DNA from: Falsiroseomonas sp041690465
GTDB lineage: Bacteria; Pseudomonadota; Alphaproteobacteria; Acetobacterales; Acetobacteraceae
Direction: 5' to 3'
NCBI RefSeq assembly: GCF_041690465.1
Contig: NZ_JAWLHG010000011.1
Span: 62,001-126,000 of the forward strand
DNA: 64,000 nt
A program made the translations under genes and the position numbers. Within the stretch, counting starts at the first letter, position 1. Each line of letters begins with the position of its first letter. The notes under the pieces were generated by a model. That model did not search any database. It saw only the letters and a list, made by a program, of their open reading frames with translations, and was not told where the DNA came from. Below, one piece after another: positions 53,219 to 60,554 of this stretch.

Positions 53219-53863
53219 ATGGCCGAGATCGACCACATTGTCGTCGGTGCCCGCACCCTGGAGGCAGGGGCGGCCTATGTGGAGGCGCATCTCGGGGTGC
53301 GTCCCACCGGTGGCGGGAAGCATGATGGCATCGGCACCCACAACCTGCTGCTCGGCCTCGGGAAGGACTGCTACCTGGAGGTCATCGCGCCGGATCCCGA
53401 CCAGCCCGACCCGCCGCATCCGCGCCCCTTCGACCTGGACGATCCCGGGGTGAAGATGATGCTGGAAGCGGAGCCGCGGCTGCTCGCCTGGGTGGCGCGA
53501 ACCCCGGTGCTGGATGCGGTGGTCACCCGGCTCGGCACCCACCATGCCGGCGAGATCCGGACGATGAAGCGCGGCCGGCTCTCCTGGCGGATGGCGATGC
53601 CGCCGCAGCGGCAGGACATGGCCAACCTGATCCCCTCGCTGATCCAGTGGGACGACGGCAAGGGCGCGGCGCCGCGCCTCCCCGATTCGGGGGTGCGCCT
53701 GATCGGGCTGGAAGCCGAGCACCCGGAGATCGACTCCGTCCGCAACGGGCTGGCCCAGCGCGGGCTGGAGGAGGCGATCCGCCTTCGCCGCAGCCCCCAT
53801 GCGCGCCTCGTCGCCCGCTTTGCGCTGCCGGACGGGCGCGAAGCGGTGCTGGCGAGCGGCTGA
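53219..53863 (+). CDS. VOC family (glyoxalase-like) protein
   Basis: 214-residue protein with glyoxalase/bleomycin-resistance-type sequence: MAEIDHIVVGARTLEAGAAY (1-20) contains the first metal His, and HNLLLGLGKDCYLEVIAPD (about 40-58) the Glu. A second half with LIGLEAEHPEID may form the paired module. The metal-dependent reaction is not known. It is coupled to the GST gene, which suggests detoxification of an electrophile with glutathione, but this is inference. Confidence 0.8.
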   Translation: MAEIDHIVVGARTLEAGAAYVEAHLGVRPTGGGKHDGIGTHNLLLGLGKDCYLEVIAPDPDQPDPPHPRPFDLDDPGVKMMLEAEPRLLAWVARTPVLDAVVTRLGTHHAGEIRTMKRGRLSWRMAMPPQRQDMANLIPSLIQWDDGKGAAPRLPDSGVRLIGLEAEHPEIDSVRNGLAQRGLEEAIRLRRSPHARLVARFALPDGREAVLASG

Positions 53864-54076
53864 GCCCGAAGAGCGACGCGGCGCGCGGCGCGGAAGGTGG
53901 GGCAGCCGGCAACAACTGCGTCGTCGGCCGCGCCCCGCAGCCCATGGTCGACCGGGCGGCGCGATGCTATGTTGTCAGGATCGCGTGACGGTTGGCCGCC
54001 GCGCGCCGCATTGGCGGTCGCGGGGCGCGCGCGGCCGCAAGCCGGAAGGACGTGTATGGCGCTGCGGCGTGCCGCA
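53864..54076. other. Intergenic region between convergent genes
   Basis: 213 bases between the VOC gene and the pmtA-like gene, both ending here. It is GC-rich with short inverted runs but no clear hairpin-plus-T terminator, small gene or repeat was identified. Confidence 0.35.
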
Positions 54077-54682
54077 TCACCGGATCGGCGTGTAGCGCCA
54101 GACGCTGGCAGGCGGCACGTTCAGCGGTGTCCAGGCCTCGCGCTTCGCGGTCAGGCCCAGCTTGCGGTAGGGCAGCGGCGAGGTGATGCAGTAGGTGTAG
54201 AGCAGGAAGCCCTTGCCCGGGGCCACGCTCTCCACCGCATCCACGAATCGCTGCTGCTGCTCGGTCGGCAGCATAACAAGCGGGATGCCGCATATTGCGG
54301 TGCCCACCTTGCCGTGCAGCCGCTCCGGCAGCGCCCTGGCCAGTTCGAAGGCATCGCCCTGGATGACGTTCACGCCCGGCAGCACGTTGCGCAGATGCTC
54401 GGCCATGTCGCGGACGATCTCCACGACCACCAGGCGTTCCGGCGGCACGCCGGCGTTGAGCAGGGCGCGGCTGATCACGCCGGTGCCGGCGCCGAGCTCC
54501 ACCACCACCTCGTCCTCGGCGCGCGCGACCAGCGCGGCGATGCGGCGGCAGAGTGCCGGCGAGGACGGAATGACCGATCCCATCTGCAACGGATTCGCCA
54601 GCCAGCGGCGCAGGAACAGCGCCGTGTTCTTCACCTGGGCGTGCGAGCGGGAGCCGGGCGCGCCGGCGGCCATATCCGACAT
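54077..54682 (-). CDS. PmtA-like class I SAM-dependent methyltransferase (phospholipid N-methyltransferase-like)
   Basis: 201-residue methyltransferase. ATG 54682 is preceded by AAGGAG about 6 bases upstream; the frame extends to 54763 but lacks family sequence. The N-terminal helix FLRRWLANPLQMGSVIPSSPALCRRIA (about 23-49) and SAM motif VVELGAGTGVISRALL (about 60-75), with motif II-like GIPLVMLP and C-terminal NVPPASVWRYTP, match alphaproteobacterial PmtA. That enzyme methylates phosphatidylethanolamine toward phosphatidylcholine at the inner membrane. Small rRNA methyltransferases share part of the fold, so the lipid role is likely but not certain. Confidence 0.75.
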   Translation of the reverse strand: MSDMAAGAPGSRSHAQVKNTALFLRRWLANPLQMGSVIPSSPALCRRIAALVARAEDEVVVELGAGTGVISRALLNAGVPPERLVVVEIVRDMAEHLRNVLPGVNVIQGDAFELARALPERLHGKVGTAICGIPLVMLPTEQQQRFVDAVESVAPGKGFLLYTYCITSPLPYRKLGLTAKREAWTPLNVPPASVWRYTPIR

Positions 54683-54692
54683 AGTTTTCTCC

Positions 54693-54720
54693 TTGACAGA
54701 TTCGTGACAGTGTGTATCCG
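54693..54720 (+). promoter_or_regulatory. Candidate promoter for the PleD-like gene
   Basis: A perfect TTGACA (54693-54698) and TATCCG (54715-54720) with a 16-base spacer lie in the 131-base divergent gap, about 93 bases before the pleD-like start codon. The -35 box is 10 bases from the pmtA-like start on the other strand. Confidence 0.5.
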
Positions 54721-54813
54721 CACGAGTCGCAGCCTCATAGCCGCTTTCGGTGGTCCGCGCCAAACTTCCGTTTCGGCGAGCCCTCGGCGCCTCCCAGGGA
54801 TGCGAGGCCCGGC

Positions 54814-56214
54814 ATGACGGCGCGCGTCCTGGTGGTGGATGACATCGCCGCCAATCTCCGGCTGCTCGAGGCGAAGCTGCTCAACGAGTACTACGAGGTT
54901 GCCGTTGCCTCCTCCGGGCTCGAGGCGCTGGCCACCGTCGGCCGCTGGATGCCCGACGTCGTCCTGCTTGACGTGATGATGCCGGGAATGGACGGCTACG
55001 AGGTCTGTCGCCGGCTGAAGGCCCAGCCGACCACCGCGCACATCCCGGTGGTGATGGTCACCGCCCTGACGGACCAGGCCGAGCGGGTGCGCGGCCTGGA
55101 GGCCGGGGCGGACGACTTCCTCTCCAAGCCGGTGGACGACGCCACGCTGTTCGCCCGGCTGCGCGCGCTGCTGCGGATGAAGCAGGTGCTGGACGCATGG
55201 CGGCTGCGCGCCGAGACCGCCCGCGACCTGGGCTTCGAGCCGCCGCCCGGACCGCCCCCCTCGGTCGCCGGGGCAAGGGCGCTGCTGGTCAATGCCGATC
55301 CGGGCGAGGCCGAGCACCTCGCCACCGTGCTGCGTCTCGACGGGCTGAACGTCAGCGCCTCCGCCAATCCGGCCAGCGCCTGGGATGCGCTGATCGAATC
55401 GACGCCGGACGTGATGCTCCTCAGCCTCTCGCTCGATGGCGGCGATGCGCTCCGGCTCGCCTCCCGCGTGCGGGCGGAGGCGCTGACGCGCGATGTGCCG
55501 GTGGTGCTGGTCGCCGATGCCACGCAGAAGGGCCTGGTGCTGCGCGGCTTCGACCTCGGTGCCAACGACCATGTGCTGCGGCCGGTGGACCCCAACGAGC
55601 TGCGTGCCAGGGTGCGCAACCAGATCCGTCGCAAGCGTTACCAGGAACGGCTGCGTGCCGAGCTCGACCGTTCGCTGGAGATGGCGGTGACCGATCCGCT
55701 CACCGGCCTGCGCAACCGCCGCTATGTGCGCCGGCACCTGGATGCGCTGCTGCGCAACACCGGCGCCGCGGTCCTGCTGATCGACGTGGACCGGTTCAAG
55801 ACCGTCAACGACACCCATGGCCATGCCGCCGGCGATGCTGTGCTGCGCGAGATCGCCGATCGCCTGCGCGCCCATCTGCGCGCCTCCGACGTGGTGGCGC
55901 GCTATGGCGGCGAGGAGTTCATCGTGGTGATGGCCGGCGCCACCAGGGAGGAGGCGCTGCTGGTGGCCGAGCGGCTGCGCAGCGCCGTGGCCGCCTCGCC
56001 GATCGGCGCCGCCGGCGTGCCGCTCGATGTCACCGTCAGCCTTGGCGTCGCGGCCGGGGAGGCGACGGCCTCATGCGACCAGGTGGTGGGGGCGGCCGAC
56101 GGGGCGCTTTACCGTGCGAAGAACAATGGCCGCAATCGCGTGGAGCCGGCGCTGCCCGAGGATTGGGCTTCCGGCCCCGGCGGCGCCGACAGCGTCCGCC
56201 GCCGCGAGGCCTGA
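54814..56214 (+). CDS. pleD: PleD-like response regulator diguanylate cyclase (REC-REC-GGDEF)
   Basis: 466-residue cytosolic protein that makes c-di-GMP when phosphorylated. REC1 (about 2-120) has VVDDI and phosphoacceptor Asp53 in VVLLDVMMPGMDGYE, with the conserved switch Lys in DDFLSKPVDD. REC2 (about 155-270) lacks the acceptor Asp (LLSLSLDG) and is a degenerate adaptor, as in PleD. The cyclase domain (about 285-455) has TDPLTGLRNRRYV, the active-site GGEEF (366-370) and the inhibitory RxxD as RASD (357-360). Layout and length match PleD, which governs polar development in related bacteria; pleC is not in the window. ATG 54814 is chosen over an extended frame from 54712. Confidence 0.9.
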   Translation: MTARVLVVDDIAANLRLLEAKLLNEYYEVAVASSGLEALATVGRWMPDVVLLDVMMPGMDGYEVCRRLKAQPTTAHIPVVMVTALTDQAERVRGLEAGADDFLSKPVDDATLFARLRALLRMKQVLDAWRLRAETARDLGFEPPPGPPPSVAGARALLVNADPGEAEHLATVLRLDGLNVSASANPASAWDALIESTPDVMLLSLSLDGGDALRLASRVRAEALTRDVPVVLVADATQKGLVLRGFDLGANDHVLRPVDPNELRARVRNQIRRKRYQERLRAELDRSLEMAVTDPLTGLRNRRYVRRHLDALLRNTGAAVLLIDVDRFKTVNDTHGHAAGDAVLREIADRLRAHLRASDVVARYGGEEFIVVMAGATREEALLVAERLRSAVAASPIGAAGVPLDVTVSLGVAAGEATASCDQVVGAADGALYRAKNNGRNRVEPALPEDWASGPGGADSVRRREA

Positions 56215-56310
56215 GGCCGGCACGCACGCACCGGGGGCCAGTGGGGCGGCATCGGGCAAACGCAAGCGCCCCGGCGGGCGGCCCGGCGCGGCAGGGGAGC
56301 CAGCGGCAAA

Positions 56311-56322
56311 CCCCCCCCCCCC
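56311..56322. repeat. Homopolymer tract of 12 C
   Basis: A run of 12 cytosines lies between the pleD-like gene and rpmG, flanked by GC-rich sequence. Such tracts are prone to replication slippage and also to sequencing error. It is outside coding regions, so no phase-variable frame is implied. Confidence 0.6.
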
Positions 56323-56388
56323 GGCGTGGGGGCGGGCCGCGACAGGTCAGCCGGGGCTCGTGCGGCGGGCGGCGCGCCCGCCCGACGG

Positions 56389-56556
56389 CTACTTGATCTT
56401 GGCTTCGCGGAAGGCGACGTGCTTGCGCGCCACCGGGTCGTACTTCTTCAGCTCGAGCTTGCCGGTGGCGGTGCGGGTGTTCTTCTTCGTGACGTAGAAA
56501 TACCCCGTATCGGCGGAGCTCACGAGCTTGATCAGGACGGTGTTGGCCTTGGCCAT
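56389..56556 (-). CDS. rpmG: 50S ribosomal protein L33
   Basis: 55-residue protein beginning MAKANTVLIKLVSSADTGYF and ending HVAFREAKIK. It is L33 of the large ribosomal subunit near the E site. It has no cysteines, so it is the zinc-independent form common in alphaproteobacteria. It follows the S41 peptidase gene by 146 bases on the same strand; dprA-topA-rnr-rpmG neighbourhood is a common arrangement in this group. Confidence 0.95.
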   Translation of the reverse strand: MAKANTVLIKLVSSADTGYFYVTKKNTRTATGKLELKKYDPVARKHVAFREAKIK

Positions 56557-56702
56557 CGGTCTGGTTCCAGTGGTCGCGACGGGTCCGGGTCAGGCCCGTC
56601 TGGTCGAAATACGGCACCGCGCACACCCAGGGGGGGGCCGGCGGAGCGCGGCAAGATAGCCGCCGCGGCCCCCAGGTCAAGGCGAAGCTTCGTGGCCGAG
56701 AG

Positions 56703-58205
56703 TCACGGCGGCAGGGAGGCCAGTGCGGCGGCATAGGCGGCCGGCGCCTCGATCAGCGCCTGCGCCGCACTTGCATCCGCGCTGCGCCCCTCGGCGGGCG
56801 GGCAGGTGCCGCGCAGCGCCGCCAGCTCCGAGGCCGGCGCCGAAGGCCTGGCCGCCCGCTGCCGCGCATGGGCGGCCGCCATCGGCGCCTCGCCCCCCGC
56901 CAGTTGCCTGAGCCCTGCGTCCAACACCCGCGGCCCGAGGCTGGTGCAGAGCGCCGGCAGCACGCCAAGTCCCTGGATCGGCCAGCCCGAGGGAGCGACC
57001 AGCTGCGACCAGGTAACCAGGAGCTCGCCGCGGTTCGGCAGCGGCGCCACCAGCTGGATCAGCCCCTTGCCCATGGTGGCGCTGCCCACCACCACCGCCC
57101 GCCGCCGCTCCGCCAGCGCCATGGCGACGATCTCCGCGGCCGAGGCGGTGCGGCCATCGACCAGCACCACCAGCGGCAACCCCAGCGCCAGATCCTGCCC
57201 GCCGGCCCGATAGCTGCGCGCCGCGTCCGGGTGCCGGCCCTCGGTGCGGGCGACCTCGCCCTCCGCCAGGAAGGCGTCGGCGACCGCGATCGCCTGGTTG
57301 AGCAGCCCGCCGCGATTGCCCCGCAGGTCCAGCACCACGCCGCGCGGCACCTGCTCGGCGAAGCCGTCCACCAGGGCCGCGGTGATGCGCCGCTCCGTCA
57401 GGGTCGAGAAGCCGGTCAGGCGGATCCACAATATGTCGCTGCGCCGCTCCGAGGCGACCGTCTCCGGCACCACCATCTCGCGCAGCAGCGTCACCTCGCG
57501 CCGCCGGCCGTTGCGCGAGAGGGTCAGGGCGACGGTGGAGCCCTCCGGCCCCTCCAGCAGCGACGCCGCAAGGCCTGGATCGCGCGGCCCCAGCGCGCGC
57601 CCATCCACCGCCAGCAGCCGGTCGCCGACCTGCACGCCTTCGAGGTCGGCGGGCCCGTCCGGGGTGACGGCAACCACCACGAGGAAGCGCCCCTGCACCG
57701 CCACGCGCAGCCCGAGCCCGGATTGCCCCACCCGGCGCTCCCGTGCGGCACGCGCCTCGGCCGGGGTCAGGTAGCGGCTGTAGGGGTCGAGGTGGTTGAA
57801 CACCTCGTCGAAGCCCGAGGCGATCACCCGCTCCATCCCGGCCCGGCGCACCGCGGGCGAGCCGAGCCAGGCGGCCTCGTAGAAGCGCGACAGCGCGAAG
57901 CCGAGCGACTCCGCCGCCGCGGCCGGATCGGCCGTGGCCAGGCCTTCCAGCGGCAGGGCGGAAAGCGGCCGGTCCTGGAATTGCAGCCGCAGCTCGGTTT
58001 CGGTCAGCACCGGATCGAAGCGTGGGTCGAGCACGGCCAGCCCCCGCAGCGACCACAGGGCGAGGCTTGCGGGCGTGGCCGGCTCGAGGTGCCGCTCCAG
58101 CACCAGGCGCATCGACTCGGCCAGCACGCGCTGGGCCATGTCACGGGGGAAGGCGGCTGGAGGCTGCGCCGCGGCCGGGCCAAGCCAGCCGGCCAGCAGC
58201 AGCAT
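56703..58205 (-). CDS. S41 family C-terminal processing peptidase (Ctp/Tsp-like)
   Basis: 500-residue serine protease. ATG 58205 overlaps the rnr stop by one base (TGATG); the short hydrophobic start MLLLAGWLGPAAAQ acts as a signal peptide with no basic residue, so a CTG at 58208 or another earlier start is possible. A PDZ domain (about 155-250, GLGLRVAVQGRFLVVVAV) precedes the S41 domain. RGVVLDLRGNRGGLLNQA, TASAAEIVAMALA (catalytic Ser, about 369) and ATMGKGLIQ (catalytic Lys, about 394) are visible. It would trim C termini of periplasmic proteins. It is unusual to see it coupled to rnr. Confidence 0.9.
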   Translation of the reverse strand: MLLLAGWLGPAAAQPPAAFPRDMAQRVLAESMRLVLERHLEPATPASLALWSLRGLAVLDPRFDPVLTETELRLQFQDRPLSALPLEGLATADPAAAAESLGFALSRFYEAAWLGSPAVRRAGMERVIASGFDEVFNHLDPYSRYLTPAEARAARERRVGQSGLGLRVAVQGRFLVVVAVTPDGPADLEGVQVGDRLLAVDGRALGPRDPGLAASLLEGPEGSTVALTLSRNGRRREVTLLREMVVPETVASERRSDILWIRLTGFSTLTERRITAALVDGFAEQVPRGVVLDLRGNRGGLLNQAIAVADAFLAEGEVARTEGRHPDAARSYRAGGQDLALGLPLVVLVDGRTASAAEIVAMALAERRRAVVVGSATMGKGLIQLVAPLPNRGELLVTWSQLVAPSGWPIQGLGVLPALCTSLGPRVLDAGLRQLAGGEAPMAAAHARQRAARPSAPASELAALRGTCPPAEGRSADASAAQALIEAPAAYAAALASLPP

Positions 58206-60553
58206 CAGCGCCGCGAGGACTTGCCGCGCTGCCCACGCCGCGGCGGCGGCGCCCGGCGCCCGGCGGCGCGCGGATCCCCCTGCATCAGCCGGAACACCAT
58301 CCCGCCGGTGCGCGGAGTCGCGGATGCCAGCTGCACCTCGACCGGCTGGCCGAGGGTGAAGGTCATGCGCGTACTGCGACCGGTCATTGCGTGACCAGCC
58401 TCGTTCAACTGCCATCGGTCGTCCGGCAAGGACGCCAGGGGTACGATTCCGCTGGCGCCGTTCTCCTCCACGGTGACGAAGAGACCGAAACGTGTCACTC
58501 CTGAAATCCGCGCCTCGAACACTTCTCCGACGCGCTGCGACATCCATGCAGCAAGGTAGCGGTCCACGGCGTCGCGTTCGGCCATGGCGGCACGGCGTTC
58601 GGTCTGGGTGATGTGCTCGCCGGTGTCGGGGAAGCGGGCCAGCTCCTCCTCCGCCAGCCCGTCGCGGCCGAGCTTCAGCCCCGCCACCAGGGCACGGTGC
58701 ACCAGCAGGTCGGCGTAGCGGCGGATCGGGCTGGTAAAATGGGCGTATCTCGCCAGCGCGAGGCCGAAATGGCCGATGTTGTCGGGGCTGTACGCGGCCT
58801 GGGACTGGCCGCGCAGCACCGCCTCGTTCACCAGACGGGCCTCCGGCCTCTCCTTCACGATCTCCAGCACATGCGAGAAGTCGCGCGGGTGGATCCGGTC
58901 GCGCGGCGCCAGCTTGATGCCGAGGCCGGCGAGGAACTGCCGCAGCCCCTCCAGCTTCTCGTCGGAGGGGCGGTCGTGGATGCGGTACATGCAGGGCTGG
59001 CTCAGCCGCTCCAGCTCCTCTGCGGCCGCGACATTGGCGGCCACCATGAATTCCTCGATCAGCCGGTGCGAATCGAGCCGCGAACGCGGCACCACCGCCT
59101 GGACGTTACCCTTGGCGTCGAGCAGCACCCGGCGTTCCGGCACGTCGAGGTCGAGCGTGCCGCGCCGTTCGCGCGCCGCGAGCAGCGCAAGGAAGGCGCC
59201 GTAGAGATTCCCGAGATGGCCTTCGGGCACGCCGTCCGGGTCGCGTCCCTCGTCCCGCGCGGCCTGGACCTGTTCGTAGGTGAGGCGCGCAAAGCTGCGC
59301 ATGATGCCCCGCCCGAAGCGGTGCGCGAGCTTGGTGCCGGCCTTGTCGAAGCGCATCTCGACGAAGAGGCAGCCGCGATTCTCGTCCGGCCGCAGGCTGC
59401 ACCAGCCGTTGGAGAGCGCCTCCGGCAGCATCGGCACGACGCGGTCGGGGAAATAGACGGAATTGCCCCGCGCCCAGGCCTCGCGGTCGAGCGCGCTGTC
59501 CGGCTTCACGTAATGCGCGACATCGGCGATGGCGACGACGACGCGCCAGCCGCCCTCATGCGGTTCGGCGAAGACGGCGTCGTCGAAGTCGCGTGCGTCC
59601 TCGCCGTCTATGGTGACCAGCGGCAGCTTGCGCAGATCCTCGCGCCCGCGGGCGGTGACGCCCTTGGCCTTCTCGGCCTCCTGTACCGCCTCGGCGGGGA
59701 AGATGTCGGGGATGCCGTGGGCGTGGATGCAGACCAGCGAGACGCTGCGCGGCTCGCCCATCCGCCCCAGCACCTCGAGGATGCGGGCGGGGCGGGGGCC
59801 GAAGGGGCGGTGCTGCGGCAATGGCTCGGCCAGCACGATGTCGCCGGCGGCGGCGCCATTGGCGTCCGCGGGGGCGACCATCCATTCGGCGCGCTGGCGC
59901 CGGTCGGTCGGGATGATGCGGCCTTCCTCGTAGACGCCGAGGATCCGTGCGGCGCCGCCTTCGCGCACCAGGCGCTTGAAGGTCCGGCCTTCGTATTTGG
60001 TGCCACCGAGGAAGCGCAGCCGCGCCAGCACGCGCTCGCCCGGCGCCAAGGCGGGATGGCCGCGGCGTTCGGGCTGCATGAAGACCGCCGGCGGTGGGCC
60101 GTTCGCCTTGTCCCATTGCACCGGCCGCGCGATCGCGTCGCCGTCGGCATCGCTGCCGACCACCTCGACCACGGTCATCTCCGGCAGGCGATCGGGTGCG
60201 GCGACTCCCTTGCGGCCGGCGGGCGCCGCCTGGCCGGACTCCTTGAGCGAACGGAGGAGTTCACGCAGCGCCGGCCGCTGGTCGGAGGTCAGGCCGAAAT
60301 GCCGCGCGATGTCGGACTTGCCGACGCGGCCGGGCGCGGCGCGAAGGAAGGCGCGGAGCTGTTCGCGGGTGGGGAGGGGGTTCTCTCCCCGCTTCCCATG
60401 CGTCTTTGCCCCGCCCAACCCTTTTCCGTGAGGGCGGGGGAGGGCTTCTGCTGCCTCCGCCGCTCTCGCGGAGGCTGGCCGGGGTGGGGGAGACCCCTTC
60501 GCCACGCGCTTCCGCGCCGCATGGCCCTTCGGCGGAGGACCGCGGCGTGGCAT
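58205..60553 (-). CDS. rnr: Ribonuclease R
   Basis: 782-residue 3'-5' exoribonuclease for structured RNA. ATG 60553 lies 1 base after the topA stop. An N-terminal basic extension precedes the winged-helix region (about 60-105, LPTREQLRAFLRAAPGRVGKSD). Two OB-type cold-shock domains, the RNB catalytic domain with ITIDGEDARDFDDAVF-type Asp cluster (about 297-312), and a C-terminal S1 domain follow. The extension (about residues 22-55) is encoded by a GC-rich REP-like element (60450-60486). It is coupled to the S41 peptidase gene. Confidence 0.95.
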   Translation of the reverse strand: MPRRGPPPKGHAARKRVAKGSPPPRPASARAAEAAEALPRPHGKGLGGAKTHGKRGENPLPTREQLRAFLRAAPGRVGKSDIARHFGLTSDQRPALRELLRSLKESGQAAPAGRKGVAAPDRLPEMTVVEVVGSDADGDAIARPVQWDKANGPPPAVFMQPERRGHPALAPGERVLARLRFLGGTKYEGRTFKRLVREGGAARILGVYEEGRIIPTDRRQRAEWMVAPADANGAAAGDIVLAEPLPQHRPFGPRPARILEVLGRMGEPRSVSLVCIHAHGIPDIFPAEAVQEAEKAKGVTARGREDLRKLPLVTIDGEDARDFDDAVFAEPHEGGWRVVVAIADVAHYVKPDSALDREAWARGNSVYFPDRVVPMLPEALSNGWCSLRPDENRGCLFVEMRFDKAGTKLAHRFGRGIMRSFARLTYEQVQAARDEGRDPDGVPEGHLGNLYGAFLALLAARERRGTLDLDVPERRVLLDAKGNVQAVVPRSRLDSHRLIEEFMVAANVAAAEELERLSQPCMYRIHDRPSDEKLEGLRQFLAGLGIKLAPRDRIHPRDFSHVLEIVKERPEARLVNEAVLRGQSQAAYSPDNIGHFGLALARYAHFTSPIRRYADLLVHRALVAGLKLGRDGLAEEELARFPDTGEHITQTERRAAMAERDAVDRYLAAWMSQRVGEVFEARISGVTRFGLFVTVEENGASGIVPLASLPDDRWQLNEAGHAMTGRSTRMTFTLGQPVEVQLASATPRTGGMVFRLMQGDPRAAGRRAPPPRRGQRGKSSRR
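60450..60486 (-). repeat. REP-like GC-rich hairpin element inside the 5' coding region of rnr
   Basis: On the minus strand it reads CACCCCGGCC followed by a 7-bp stem CCTCCGC/GCGGAGG (60454-60460 and 60468-60474). It resembles the intergenic element at 30400-30437. It lies within rnr and keeps the frame, adding Pro/Arg/Ala residues before the winged helix. Confidence 0.45.
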
Positions 60554-60554
60554 C

